Position numbers and translations under genes: made by a program
In this document: piece by piece, positions 1-11,511 of the stretch
Layout of the letters: each line of letters opens with the position of its first letter
Numbering within the stretch: the first letter of the stretch is position 1
Notes under the pieces: generated by a model
Told to the model about the DNA's origin: nothing
What the model saw: only the letters and a program-made list of their open reading frames with translations
Databases searched by the model: none
Assembly (NCBI RefSeq): GCF_900119895.1
Contig: NZ_FQLR01000004.1
Location: 1,302,001 to 1,366,000, forward strand
Length of the DNA stretch: 64,000 nt
Reading direction: 5' to 3'
DNA from: Collinsella phocaeensis
GTDB taxonomy: Bacteria; Actinomycetota; Coriobacteriia; Coriobacteriales; Coriobacteriaceae

Positions 1-1442
1 TCGGCCGGCACGAAGCCGGTCGCCCCGATCTTCGCGAGGTCGAGCGCGGAGTGCTCCGGCCTCGGGGCGATGGGGCCCTCGGCGGAGGCGTAGTACTCGG
101 CGGTGGAGACGGGCGCGACGCGGTCCCCATTGCCGTTGGCGAGGTCGAACACGCGGGCGGCGATCTGCGCCCAGGACTCCACCGGGCCGCTCCCGGTGAG
201 GTTGTAGGTGCCGTGGGGGCACGGGGAGGTCGGCTCGACGTCGGCCTCGCGGTAGCCGAGCAGCCAGAGGATGCCCTCGGCCATGTCGCGGGTGAAGGTG
301 AGCCGTCCGTACTGGTCGTCGACCACGGTGACCTGATCGAGGGGGTCCTGCGGGTCGGCCACGCGGTCGGAGAGGGACCTCATCGTCCTGACGAAGTTGC
401 GGCCCTCGCCGATGACCCAGGAGCTGCGCACGATGTAGTGCCTGGGGCACCCGGCCACGGCGAGGTCCCCGGCGGCCTTGCTCTGGCCGTAGACGGACAG
501 CGGGCTGAAGGGCTCGTCCTCGGTATGGACCTCGGCGGCGCCGTCGAAGACGTAGTCGGAGGACACGTGGACGAGCGTGATGCCGTGCTCGGCGCAGGTG
601 CGGGCGAGGAGCGCCGGGCCGGTCGCGTTGGCCCTCCAGGCGGCGGTGCGGCCCTCGGGGGTCTCGGCCCTGTCCACGGCCGTGTAGGCGCCGCAGTTGA
701 TGACCGTGCCGTAGAGCGGCCAGTCGTACTGGCCGTAGGCCGCCGGGTCGGACATGTCGAAGGTGTCTATGTCGCAGAAGTCGAACCAGGCGGTAAGCCC
801 GCGCTCCTCGGCGAGCGCGCGAACCGCATGTCCCAGCTGGCCGTTGCAGCCGGTGACGAGCGTCCTCTTGGGCGCCATCGGGACGACGTCGGCGAGCATC
901 GGGTGGTTGAGGTCGGCCTCGGAGACGGTCGCTTCCTCCAGCGGGATCGGCCACTCGATGGCGAGCTCGGGGTCGGCCAGGTTCACGAAGGTGTAGGTGC
1001 CCTTGAGCTCGGCCGACCAGTGGGCGTCCACGAGGTAGGTGTAGGCCGTGCCGTCCTCGAGCGCCTGGAAGGAGTTGCCCACGCCGCGGGGCACGTAGAT
1101 GGCCTTGCTCGGGTCGAGCACGGTCGTGTAGACCTTGCCGTAGGTGGCGCTGCCCTCGCGCAGGTCGACCCAGGCGCCGAAGACCGAGCCGCGGGCGACG
1201 GAGATGAACTTGTCCCAGGGCTCCGCGTGGATGCCGCGGGTGACGCCGCGGTTCTCGTTGTAGCTGATGTTGTTCTGGACGATGCGGAAGTCCGGGACGC
1301 CCAGAGCGCACATCTTGGCGCGCTGCCAGTTCTCCTTGAACCAGCCGCGCGAGTCGCCGTGGACGGCGAGGTCGACGAACTTGAGGCCCCCGATTCCGGT
1401 CTCCGCCACGGAGAGGTCCTTCTCGAATGCGATGTCTGCCAC
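1..1442 (-). CDS. rfbC-rfbD: Bifunctional dTDP-4-dehydrorhamnose 3,5-epimerase / reductase, 3' end outside window
   Basis: The last two steps of dTDP-L-rhamnose synthesis appear fused in one polypeptide. About 480 codons are visible and the frame is still open at base 1, so the C-terminus is missing. Residues ~1-185 are an RmlC-type cupin epimerase (RGIHAEPWDKF region, GVGNSFQALEDG). Residues from ~195 are an RmlD-type short-chain reductase, with Rossmann motif TGCNGQLG, the YVFDG segment and a YxxxK pair (YGQSK). The start is a GTG at 1442, placed 14 bp after the rfbB stop behind a strong AGGAGGGGAG ribosome site. Separate RmlC and RmlD are the norm, so the fusion is notable; I recall it as frequent in Coriobacteriia. 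It is the last visible gene of the operon starting near 7.2 kb. Confidence 0.9.
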   Translation of the reverse strand, partial: MADIAFEKDLSVAETGIGGLKFVDLAVHGDSRGWFKENWQRAKMCALGVPDFRIVQNNISYNENRGVTRGIHAEPWDKFISVARGSVFGAWVDLREGSATYGKVYTTVLDPSKAIYVPRGVGNSFQALEDGTAYTYLVDAHWSAELKGTYTFVNLADPELAIEWPIPLEEATVSEADLNHPMLADVVPMAPKRTLVTGCNGQLGHAVRALAEERGLTAWFDFCDIDTFDMSDPAAYGQYDWPLYGTVINCGAYTAVDRAETPEGRTAAWRANATGPALLARTCAEHGITLVHVSSDYVFDGAAEVHTEDEPFSPLSVYGQSKAAGDLAVAGCPRHYIVRSSWVIGEGRNFVRTMRSLSDRVADPQDPLDQVTVVDDQYGRLTFTRDMAEGILWLLGYREADVEPTSPCPHGTYNLTGSGPVESWAQIAARVFDLANGNGDRVAPVSTAEYYASAEGPIAPRPEHSALDLAKIGATGFVPA

Positions 1443-1456
1443 CTGTCTCTCCCCTC

Positions 1457-3390
<1,934 letters not shown>

Positions 3391-3397
3391 ATTGGCC

Positions 3398-4225
3398 CTA
3401 CCTATTAATTAAGAAATAGATCCTTTTACCAAACGTCCTTAATGTAACAGATACCTTATGCAGTAAAACATCAACAATAGATATTGATGTCTCAAATCGT
3501 TTTGAGACAGCTTCTATAAAGAAGGCATCATCCTTTTTAAGCCGGGCTGAATCTTCCTGAAATAGCTTTCCCGTCATAGATTCAGTATTTACTCGAAAAC
3601 GAGATAATTCTTCATCGACATATGCAACATCGCCACAAGATGACAACCGAAGCCAATACTCCCAATCAGGAGCATAAGTCATAGAATCATCAAATGATCC
3701 CACGCGCTTTGAAGCAGACATGGAGAACATCACATTAGAAGGCTCTCCATAGAAATTATATGTACGAAAAGACCTATGCAAAATCTCGTCACCGTTAAAT
3801 ATACGACTCCGTTTAAAAGGGCGCCTCCGCATGGTGACTCTACCTTGATCATTTATTACACAAGAAGCGCCAAAACATAGGGATACCATCGAATTGCCTC
3901 GGAAAGCATCGACTTGCTTTTCGAGGCTATCACCAGACATAATGTCATCTTGAAACAAAAAACGTATATATGATCCTTTTGCCTCTGAAAGACATCTATT
4001 CCAGTTACCAACTAAGCCACAATTCTTGACGTTTTGAATGAAACGAATGCGGTCATCAGAAAATGATTTAATAATCGAAACGGTATCATCTGATGAGCCG
4101 TCATCAATAATCAAAAGTTCAAAGTTGGAGAACGACTGATTCAATATTGATTCAATTGCTTCAGATATATGCCTTGAGCCATTATATGTGGGCATGCATA
4201 TGCTAACAAGTGGTTTCATCATCAT
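3398..4225 (-). CDS. Family 2 glycosyltransferase (AT-rich)
   Basis: A 275-residue GT-A fold transferase. The nucleotide-sugar binding start [11 protein letters not shown], the [12 protein letters not shown] segment and the FQDD motif that stands for the DxD metal site are all visible, and DWEYWLRLS marks the acceptor half. It probably adds one sugar to a rhamnose-containing surface polymer; donor and acceptor cannot be told from sequence. Three tandem ATG codons (4225, 4222, 4219) could start it, and the first overlaps the upstream gene by 23 bp. Codon use is strongly AT-biased compared with the rfb genes, which suggests horizontal acquisition. Confidence 0.88.
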   Translation of the reverse strand: MMMKPLVSICMPTYNGSRHISEAIESILNQSFSNFELLIIDDGSSDDTVSIIKSFSDDRIRFIQNVKNCGLVGNWNRCLSEAKGSYIRFLFQDDIMSGDSLEKQVDAFRGNSMVSLCFGASCVINDQGRVTMRRRPFKRSRIFNGDEILHRSFRTYNFYGEPSNVMFSMSASKRVGSFDDSMTYAPDWEYWLRLSSCGDVAYVDEELSRFRVNTESMTGKLFQEDSARLKKDDAFFIEAVSKRFETSISIVDVLLHKVSVTLRTFGKRIYFLINR

Positions 4226-5186
4226 CCGTTCTATGGTCTATTATTTTTTCAACGATATATCTTGGCCTGTGCTTGCTTTCCATATAAGTCTTGCCAACAT
4301 ATTCACCAATTACACCAATAGCAAGGAGCTGAAGACCACCCAGACACCAGATCGACATCACGATGCTCGTCCAACCAGCCTGAACATCACCGAACAGTCG
4401 ACCAAAAAGGAAATATAATAAGAATAGCAGGCTTACTATAAATATCACCATGCCGGCAATGGTTATGAACCTAATAGGTTTTGTACTGAAAGAGGTAATG
4501 CCTTCGAAGGCAAAAGCTAACATTTTTTTAAGTGGATACTTCGATTCGCCAGCAAACCTCTCAGCACGCGAATAGTAAACAGAACATGATTTAAAACCAA
4601 TCTGAGGAACCATACCGCGTAGAAAGAGATTAACCTCGTCATACTTCATAAGGGAGCAGACTGCACGCCTGCTCATAAGGCGATAATCAGCATGGTTATA
4701 TACGGACTCCACTCCTAATCTAGATTGAAGCCTATAAAATGCTTGAGCACTCGTCCTCTTAAAAAAAGTATCAGATGACCTGTCTTTACGAACACCATAG
4801 ATCACCTCATATCCCTCATTGTAGCGTGCAAGCATTTCATCAAGAGCATTAATATCATCCTGAAGATCAGCATCCATTGAGCCGATAACATCAGCATTAT
4901 CCATGGCATAATTTAAACCGGCAATAAGCGCATTCTGATGGCCGCGATTACGAGATAGCTTAAGTCCAGAGAACATGGTTGCGGAATCATAGAGTGAACA
5001 AATGATCTCCCATGTCCTATCCGTTGACCCATCATCAACAAATAGAACCCTGCTAAAAGTAGAAATCATTCCACGTTGTATAAGGTCCTCATACTTATCT
5101 TTAAGCTGTAGAGAAGTCTCACTCAGTACTTCTTGTTCGTTAAAGCACGGAACAACAAGATAAAAAATGGGGGGGTTAGCACCCAT
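4203..5186 (-). CDS. gtrB: GtrB-like bactoprenol (undecaprenyl-phosphate) glycosyltransferase
   Basis: A 327-residue DPM1/GtrB-type family 2 enzyme that loads a hexose from a nucleotide sugar onto undecaprenyl phosphate at the inner membrane face. Visible motifs are LVVPCFNEQEVL, FVDDGSTDRTW, SRNRGHQNA and the catalytic DADLQDD. Two hydrophobic segments lie near the C-terminus (~residues 232-256 and ~267-290) followed by GEYVGKTYMESK, which is the classical GtrB layout. It directly abuts gtrA (0 bp) and follows a GT-C gene, completing a three-gene Gtr set. Which sugar is loaded is unknown. Confidence 0.88.
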   Translation of the reverse strand: MGANPPIFYLVVPCFNEQEVLSETSLQLKDKYEDLIQRGMISTFSRVLFVDDGSTDRTWEIICSLYDSATMFSGLKLSRNRGHQNALIAGLNYAMDNADVIGSMDADLQDDINALDEMLARYNEGYEVIYGVRKDRSSDTFFKRTSAQAFYRLQSRLGVESVYNHADYRLMSRRAVCSLMKYDEVNLFLRGMVPQIGFKSCSVYYSRAERFAGESKYPLKKMLAFAFEGITSFSTKPIRFITIAGMVIFIVSLLFLLYFLFGRLFGDVQAGWTSIVMSIWCLGGLQLLAIGVIGEYVGKTYMESKHRPRYIVEKIIDHRTDDDETTC

Positions 5187-5576
5187 CTAATCATCCTTCT
5201 TTCTGTAGGCCCAATTCTTACTTAATAGATAGTTCAAAGGCATAGTAAAGAATAGATTAAACAAAGGGCCCAACAATGAAGGCAATCTTAAAACTTCTAT
5301 CCACACAATAAGTAAGATATTATTTAAAATGAGACCAGTAAAGGCGTTGGAGCAGAGTGTCTTCAACAGCACTTCAAATTTACGCCTCCAGCTTACGGAA
5401 CCAAGTTTGAAAACAAACCTACTATTCCAAAAAAACGAATTGAGAACTCCTACAAAATATGACACAACATTTGCAGCAAGATAATGGCAGCCTATCATAA
5501 TTAAAAATAGATAAGATAGATAGGACACTATAGTATTAGAAGCACCGACAATAAGAAATTTTAGAAACTGACCCAT
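5187..5576 (-). CDS. gtrA: GtrA-family membrane protein (lipid-linked sugar flippase)
   Basis: A small, very hydrophobic protein of about 129 residues with four predicted membrane spans and the GtrA-like pattern FLIVGASNTIVSY near the start and NYLLSKNWAYRK at the end. GtrA proteins are thought to flip undecaprenyl-phosphate-sugar made by GtrB to the outer leaflet. The ATG at 5576 is preferred because GGAGAAG stands at good distance; a TTG at 5588 would add four residues and overlap that site. It sits between the GT-C gene and gtrB with almost no spacing, so the three products should work together. Confidence 0.88.
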   Translation of the reverse strand: MGQFLKFLIVGASNTIVSYLSYLFLIMIGCHYLAANVVSYFVGVLNSFFWNSRFVFKLGSVSWRRKFEVLLKTLCSNAFTGLILNNILLIVWIEVLRLPSLLGPLFNLFFTMPLNYLLSKNWAYRKKDD

Positions 5577-5590
5577 TGACTTCTCCAAAC

Positions 5591-7237
5591 TTAACTTACT
5601 TTAATAAGATAAGCCATACAATCGGTCTCGTCTTGAATAACTTGATAGCCCGGCAGAGGCCCATACTCATCAGTTCCTAATCGATTTGCCAGAAATGGTA
5701 TAAATGTAGAAAGAGCATTCGGATCATCAGTATATAGAACAATATCTCCGTCATCGTCATACCTGCCAAGAGCGGATTCAATTCCTTCTTCTGTGGGTAC
5801 ATCAGCAATTACTTCATCAAAGTTCTGAGCCTCAATAGATTTAGATGTTAATTTAAAGTAATTATATGAAATAAAGAATGCATCTGTATCACCCTCGCAT
5901 TCATTCACAACAGCGCTTAGATTGTCTTCTGCACCTGCTATTAGGTAAAGAACATTGGAGCTCTGTCCTGCAATGCCAAGCATAGCAATTGCAACCATCG
6001 TTGCAGCGCCAACGAAGGAGAGCGTTACATTCGAAAAACGACGCTCGATTGAGGATGATTCTACTAAAGCAGCAGCGGCCCAGCCAACGATTAGGCAAAG
6101 AACTGGGTAGACAAAACAAACGTACCTGGAAGAAATCCAAGGAGAAACCGCTGCAGACACAAAATAAAAGCATAAAGAGACAATTGAAAGCAACACTACG
6201 GAATGTAAAGATGCTGCCTTGGTGTCTTCAACGATTGCACCATCCACCCGCTGTCGACGAAGACTCCTAAAACCAGCAAACAAAGCAACTATGACAATAA
6301 CTAAATATAGGAAGGCGATCCATCTAAAACCAAAAGCCAAATCATTTATGCTCAAAAGGGCAGTGCTCAGTACACGCTCGGCCCTCGCTTCCAAAGGAAG
6401 AGCCGATTTTGCCCCTGATGTATATCCGTTTCCAAACATGCTCTCAACCGCATTCGGGAACACGGCAAAGGCCACAAGAACGCTAGCAATTATGACGCAG
6501 CCGTAGATTAGTGCGCTTGTATAGCTATGTTTAATTAGAAGATATAGACATGTGAATAATGCAATAAAGAACATGGTTATGAACATATAGTAATGAACCA
6601 TATATCCAAAGAATGCGGACAAGAACACTCCGATCAGGATCTTCGGATCACGACTGTTTTCAAAAAGATATCTATACTGAAAGTAGCAGCACACAATAAC
6701 CGCCAACATCGCCAGCATGTACATACGAATATAAATAGAAAAGCTAACAGCAGCAGGGCTGAAACCGAATAGCAACGGAGGCAGTAGTGCTGTGTCAGAA
6801 TTTGATATTATCCGTCTTGATAGACTGTATAGAACAAGCTGGATAAGCAGGAAAAACATAATATTTGGAATAATTCCATACCATTTGGAAATTGTTCCTG
6901 GAAAGAACGAGCAGATAGCATGAATAATTAAAAAGTATAGAGGTGGATGCGCGTCGTTCGATAGATTATAGATTACAGAATCGAATCTAAAAGCTTCACC
7001 TGGATCAACCTGTAAATAGCTTTTAAAGAAATCTGGGCGCAGGACAGTTCCATCCATTGCACCGTTCCAGAATAATGAAGGTTGATACAGGCTATTAGCC
7101 AAACCAAAGGTCCACAACTCATCAACATGGAAACCTTCCTTTCGAAAGGCCCAAAATAAAATGAGAACGATTTGCATCAGCACCATTGAGCCAAAAACAA
7201 CATGTTGCTTGTTGATGAGTTTCACCCTTAGCTCCAC
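5591..7237 (-). CDS. Multi-span GT-C type glycosyltransferase (PMT/GT39-like)
   Basis: About 548 residues with around ten to twelve membrane spans. The first external loop contains FHVDELWTFG, an acidic pair in the place of the GT-C catalytic Asp-Glu motif, and later HPPLYFLIIH, a hallmark of ArnT/PMT-like enzymes using polyprenyl-linked sugars. The C-terminal ~110 residues are soluble. With GtrA and GtrB downstream it fits the third, specificity-giving member of a Gtr system, taking sugar from the flipped lipid carrier and decorating a surface polymer outside the membrane. Start choice is uncertain: GTG at 7237 has the better-spaced AAGGAAG site; GTG at 7243 is also open. AT-rich like its neighbours. 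Confidence 0.8.
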   Translation of the reverse strand: MELRVKLINKQHVVFGSMVLMQIVLILFWAFRKEGFHVDELWTFGLANSLYQPSLFWNGAMDGTVLRPDFFKSYLQVDPGEAFRFDSVIYNLSNDAHPPLYFLIIHAICSFFPGTISKWYGIIPNIMFFLLIQLVLYSLSRRIISNSDTALLPPLLFGFSPAAVSFSIYIRMYMLAMLAVIVCCYFQYRYLFENSRDPKILIGVFLSAFFGYMVHYYMFITMFFIALFTCLYLLIKHSYTSALIYGCVIIASVLVAFAVFPNAVESMFGNGYTSGAKSALPLEARAERVLSTALLSINDLAFGFRWIAFLYLVIVIVALFAGFRSLRRQRVDGAIVEDTKAASLHSVVLLSIVSLCFYFVSAAVSPWISSRYVCFVYPVLCLIVGWAAAALVESSSIERRFSNVTLSFVGAATMVAIAMLGIAGQSSNVLYLIAGAEDNLSAVVNECEGDTDAFFISYNYFKLTSKSIEAQNFDEVIADVPTEEGIESALGRYDDDGDIVLYTDDPNALSTFIPFLANRLGTDEYGPLPGYQVIQDETDCMAYLIKVS

Positions 7238-7508
7238 GCGCACCTTCCTTGAACCAGTTTTTGGATAAGTCTAGTCGCTTCTTTCTCAACACAAAATACA
7301 AGCCACTAGACAGCTATAAAGTAACAAAGATAAATGTATCTCAATACTTGTCGATTTAGAGCCCATATAACCCAGATAATGAAAATACCAACTGAGTGGT
7401 GAGCAGCTGGATCAATACAGCTGTCGCCCCACGTCCAAATGACTTGACCGTGGGGCAATTCATTTAGCTTAACCAAAAGCGGTTTGAATTCATTGAAACT
7501 ACTGATAG
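7238..7508. other. AT-rich intergenic region upstream of the glycan operon
   Basis: About 270 bp with no credible gene. It must hold the promoter of the minus-strand glycan/rhamnose operon; several TTGAGA-like and TATA-like elements occur between 7250 and 7380, but I could not pick one pair with confidence. Near 7405-7423 the hexamer CAGCTG occurs twice, and a GCCCCACG/CGTGGGGC hairpin stands at 7426-7456. Confidence 0.5.
7426..7456 (-). terminator. Hairpin downstream of the GH2 gene
   Basis: Eight-base perfect arms, GCCCCACG at 7426-7433 and CGTGGGGC at 7449-7456, about 50 bp after the GH2 stop at 7509. No T-run follows on the minus strand, so it may be a weak terminator or a transcript-stabilising structure. 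Confidence 0.45.
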
Positions 7509-10500
7509 TTATCGCTCCACCACCCTGATTTCCAACGCCTCGATGGCTCTCCCCTGCCCGGTCGTGCCGGCGGTCTCACCATTGGAGACCCAGCCCTGCC
7601 AGCCTATCTCGGCAACATGCGTACGGTACCGAATATCGTAGCGACCCGCATCTGCACCTGTCAGCTCGATCTGCAGAGCCTCGAGCTGCAAAGAACGCCC
7701 GGTAGTGCCGCCCAATTCGCCGGAATCGACCCAATCCTGCCAGCCGATCTGCGCAGAGTGCGCCCTGTAGCGAATTCCCAGGTCATCGCTTGGAAGATCA
7801 AGCTTGATCCGAATTGCCTCCATGCTTTTCGCCTGACCGGTCGTTCCCGCAAGAGCGCCGTCGTGCACCCATGCCTGCCAGCCAATATCAGACACATGCC
7901 TCCTATAGGAAATCATCGGCTGCAGGAATGCGCCTTCAGTCGCACCGGGAGCAGCACCGCCCTTCTCCACCAGAACGATTTGAAGGGCCTGCATATCCTT
8001 TGCCATGCCTTCGCTGCCAGCAGATTCTCCATTCTTGGCCCAACCAAGCCAACCCGCATCGGCGATGTGGGCACGATAGTACACATCGTACAAGCCGGCA
8101 ATATCGCCCGTCAGCTTTATCTTGACTGCCTCCATGGCATTGCCCTGCCCGACGGTTCCACCGGAGCCCGCAGTCCAGCCCTGCCACCCGATATTGGAAA
8201 CATGGGCAGAAACCTGGATATCGCCATACGCAACGACATTCTCCACAGTCATACGAAGGGCCTCAAGCTGTTTGTTCTTTCCTACGGTACCGCAAGTCTC
8301 TCCGCCCGATACAGGAGTCATCCAGCCGATATCCTCCACATGCGCGGTGGACACCACCTGCGCACTCCTATCGGATGCGACGGAAAACGCCTGTAGGTTG
8401 GACCAGGGTCCATCGGCACCCTTCTCCACGAGCACGACCTGAAGCGCCTGCATGGGCTTCGCCTGCCCTTGCGAACCGGCTGGTTCACCGTTTTTCGCCC
8501 ATCCAAGCCAGCCGCTATCTGCGATATGGGCACGATAGTAGATGTCGTACCGGGAAGCGAGATCACCCGTCAGTCGAATGCGAATGGCCTCGATCGCCCT
8601 TGCCTGACCCGTCGTGCCCGCCTTGCCAGCAGACCATGCTCGCCATCCTATGTCTTGGACATGGGCAGAAAGCTCTATATCGCCCGCAGTCGGGCCTTCC
8701 GCGTCGAGCCTGATGGACTCAAGATTCAAGCTACGGCCTATGGTTCCCAACGTAGCGCCCGCGGGGTTCTCGTCGAGCCAGCCGAGTTCCGAAACATGGG
8801 CCTGCCCCACCAACTCGTCCTGCGGCACCGTGATGCCCTCGACGACATCCTCGCACTGCACCCCATCGCGAGTTGCGACCACACGGATCGAGTTGAGCGC
8901 ACGGGAATCTAAGGCGACGCTGTCCCACACAAACACGCCGTCCTGGGTTTTCACACCGCAACCCACCTGCTTACCGTTCACGTAGAGCACGCAATCGTCG
9001 CAGTTCGAATACACCTTGATGTCCCGTTCGGCACGATGTCGCTGCGTAAAACGCTTGCTCGTGATATGCGCAAACGGCTCATCGTCATTCCACACGGCCT
9101 TGAAGAAGTAATACGCATCCTTCTGTGTGGCATGGTCGTAGTTGACGAGCCCCTTGGTGTTCATGCGGGAGATTCCGCCCTCATCGCGATAGCACGAGAA
9201 ATCGAACATGTTCCACACGAAGCTGGCGGGGACATCGTCTCGCTTGGAGATCGTATCCCAGAACGTCTCAAGAACGAACCCCTGGTACTCCTCGGTATGC
9301 ATGGCATGCGATGCGTCCTCGTTTCCATTCCAGGCAAAGTTTTCGTCCACTTCCCAGTGGTGATTAGTATTCGCTCCGGAACCGTATTCGGAAACCATGA
9401 TCGAAGGAGTCTGATAGATGCTCTTGTAGCGATCGAGCTTCTCGTTGATCTGCGCAGCAAGCTGCTGCTTTCCCGACGTGCCGGCACTCGCGACCGGCGT
9501 CTTGAAGCCGTCGTACAGGTTGACGCCCGTAAGGTCAATCGAGGCGCTCCAGCGGTTCGTCAGAGATGCCGTGTCATAGGAATCAATCGTAGCCTGAACA
9601 ATGAGGCGGTTGGGGTCCTCAATTTGAGCAAGCTCGACGAGATCTTTGTTAAACGCCACAACCTCATCCTGCGTCACGTTGAAATCGCTTCCGAACTGCG
9701 CAAAGCCAGGATTCCAGCCGACCTCGTTCTGAACGCCCCACATCACGACGGACGTATTGTTGTAGCTCTGGCGAATCATTTCCTTCAGCTGGTTCAGAAC
9801 GGAGAGACGATAGCTCTCCGCCTTCGAGTACAGCAGGTAATAGGGAATCTCGGTATACACCAAGACGCCGGCTCGATCCGCCATCTCGAAGAACTGCCGG
9901 TCGTGCGGATAGTGCGCCACGCGTACCGCGTTGACACCCATATCGAGCATCATGTCCAGGTCCTGCTGCATATCCTCAGCTGTAACGGCGTTACCCCGGT
10001 CCTGACGATCCTGGTGGTAACCCACACCGTGGATTTCTATCTTTGATCCGTTCAGATAGGCAGCCCCGTCGCGAATCTCAAACGTCCTCACGCCGTACTG
10101 CCGCTCGACGTGATCGAGAACGGCTCCGGACCGATCCAAAACATCGAGGGAGACGGTGTAGAGATAGGGGTCGGCAACACCGTTCCAAAGATGGGGGTTG
10201 CTCACCCGAAGGCTGCACCGCAGCGGAACTGCCGTCGAACTCGCAGAAAGCTCCGAAGGAACATCGACGGATCGAACCAGATTGCCATCAGCATCCAACA
10301 CGGAAGCGCGCAGCGTAACGGGAGCGTCGAAGGATGCCGAATTGGAGAGCTGGACGCGAATGGAAATGTCGGCAACACCGCCCGAAACAGCCGAATCGAT
10401 GTAGAACCCGTCCGACCCGTAGTCTTCAAGGGAAACGTGCTGAGCCTCAGGGGATATCAGCTCGACATCACGATAGATGCCCGCCCATTGGGTGTAGTCG

Positions 10501-11246
10501 ACGTTGATCGGTATGGACACCGTGTCGATATTGGTCACCCTTGCAACCACGGAGACCGACGATTTGCCCTGCACGTAGTCTGTGATATCGAACGTGAAAG
10601 CCGAATAGCCTCCCACATGGGTACCCACGTTCACGCCGTCGATGAGAAGCACGGTATTGCGACTCGAACCGTAAAACTTGATGAAGAGCTTCCGTCCCTG
10701 ATAGGCAGCAACATCGATCGTCTTGCTGTACGTGACCGTCTTCGTGTTCATCTGAGGGATAAATGACATGGCGGGATGCGTGTACTCCCACGAGTGCGGA
10801 AGATCGACCATGCCGGAAGATCCTCCAACGGGAAAGGTCCAACCCGAGAAGTCGGTCGTTCCGGCGTCGAACTCCCATCCGGCATTGATGTTCTGCACGA
10901 TTCGACCCTTGACGTCCGCCGCAGGAGCAACGGCGTCGACGACTTCGGCATCCTCGACGCTCGGCGCTGCCGAGGATGCATCAGTGGAAGAATCCTTTAA
11001 GGCCCGCTCCTGACCCGGAAAGCCCTCAGCATCGCCCGCTGTAAACTCTTCAGAGATCGGCTCATTCATCGCCTCTTCGGAGGAATCCGTAGCGGCTGAA
11101 GCTCCCGTGTCAGCCGTCCCCGTCGCAGAGAGCTCCGCTGCCACATCGATGCTTTCGGGTTCAACTTCTGCATAGATAGCAAACGGGTTTGCACATGCGC
11201 CTATAGCGAAGATACCGATCGCCAGCCACCGAGCGAGTCGCTTCAT
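7509..11246 (-). CDS. Secreted GH2 glycosidase (beta-galactosidase-like) with nine ChW repeats
   Basis: A 1245-residue exported enzyme. Residues 1-~27 are a signal peptide ending in PFAIYAE, followed by an acidic Ser/Ala/Asp/Glu spacer to ~110. GH2 follows: jelly-roll sugar-binding domain (~115-265), Ig-like domain (~270-390) and TIM barrel (~395-690), with general acid/base E508 in WGVQNEVGW and nucleophile E620 in SEYGSG. A further beta domain (~725-810) precedes nine ChW repeats from ~816 to the end, in three triplets. The ATG at 11246 is preferred over GTG at 11255 because GAGGTG lies at good distance. The family covers beta-galactosidases and glucuronidases; substrate is not decided. The ChW repeats probably hold it on a cell surface. 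Confidence 0.9.
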   Translation of the reverse strand: MKRLARWLAIGIFAIGACANPFAIYAEVEPESIDVAAELSATGTADTGASAATDSSEEAMNEPISEEFTAGDAEGFPGQERALKDSSTDASSAAPSVEDAEVVDAVAPAADVKGRIVQNINAGWEFDAGTTDFSGWTFPVGGSSGMVDLPHSWEYTHPAMSFIPQMNTKTVTYSKTIDVAAYQGRKLFIKFYGSSRNTVLLIDGVNVGTHVGGYSAFTFDITDYVQGKSSVSVVARVTNIDTVSIPINVDYTQWAGIYRDVELISPEAQHVSLEDYGSDGFYIDSAVSGGVADISIRVQLSNSASFDAPVTLRASVLDADGNLVRSVDVPSELSASSTAVPLRCSLRVSNPHLWNGVADPYLYTVSLDVLDRSGAVLDHVERQYGVRTFEIRDGAAYLNGSKIEIHGVGYHQDRQDRGNAVTAEDMQQDLDMMLDMGVNAVRVAHYPHDRQFFEMADRAGVLVYTEIPYYLLYSKAESYRLSVLNQLKEMIRQSYNNTSVVMWGVQNEVGWNPGFAQFGSDFNVTQDEVVAFNKDLVELAQIEDPNRLIVQATIDSYDTASLTNRWSASIDLTGVNLYDGFKTPVASAGTSGKQQLAAQINEKLDRYKSIYQTPSIMVSEYGSGANTNHHWEVDENFAWNGNEDASHAMHTEEYQGFVLETFWDTISKRDDVPASFVWNMFDFSCYRDEGGISRMNTKGLVNYDHATQKDAYYFFKAVWNDDEPFAHITSKRFTQRHRAERDIKVYSNCDDCVLYVNGKQVGCGVKTQDGVFVWDSVALDSRALNSIRVVATRDGVQCEDVVEGITVPQDELVGQAHVSELGWLDENPAGATLGTIGRSLNLESIRLDAEGPTAGDIELSAHVQDIGWRAWSAGKAGTTGQARAIEAIRIRLTGDLASRYDIYYRAHIADSGWLGWAKNGEPAGSQGQAKPMQALQVVLVEKGADGPWSNLQAFSVASDRSAQVVSTAHVEDIGWMTPVSGGETCGTVGKNKQLEALRMTVENVVAYGDIQVSAHVSNIGWQGWTAGSGGTVGQGNAMEAVKIKLTGDIAGLYDVYYRAHIADAGWLGWAKNGESAGSEGMAKDMQALQIVLVEKGGAAPGATEGAFLQPMISYRRHVSDIGWQAWVHDGALAGTTGQAKSMEAIRIKLDLPSDDLGIRYRAHSAQIGWQDWVDSGELGGTTGRSLQLEALQIELTGADAGRYDIRYRTHVAEIGWQGWVSNGETAGTTGQGRAIEALEIRVVER

Positions 11247-11511
11247 TCGAAACACCTCACATACTCAATACATCGTACACAGCACAGCCATACCTATTCT
11301 ACGGGAGCGCAGCCAAACACCAGGGGCACTCGATGAACGGCGCTGAACTAGGATGCGGTCGCCCCCCTCAGCAGTCTTTTCCCGTGGCGTGCTCTTATGC
11401 ATCGACTCGATGGTTAAAGGCAAACTCCCCTTTAGGCCATATTGGAAACAGTTGTGCCCGAGCCTTCCCAAGAAAGCCCGGGCACACAAAGGATTCTGTC
11501 GAGCAGGGCCC
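11247..11511. other. Intergenic region between the GH2 and NlpC/P60 ChW genes
   Basis: No gene seen. The half next to the GH2 start contains a TAGAAT element (minus strand, plus-coordinates about 11294-11299) that could be the -10 of a separate GH2 promoter, with no good -35. The other half contains the hairpin at 11453-11486. Confidence 0.45.
11453..11486 (-). terminator. Hairpin downstream of the NlpC/P60 ChW gene
   Basis: Arms TGTGCCCG (11453-11460) and CGGGCACA (11479-11486), with imperfect inner pairing, 26 bp after the stop codon at 11512. It lacks a clear T-run. Confidence 0.45.

Noticed and set aside
4203-7243. A prophage carrying a seroconversion cassette
   Set aside because: GtrA/GtrB/GT-C are present, but there is no integrase, attachment site or phage structural gene, and the genes are operonic with rfb.
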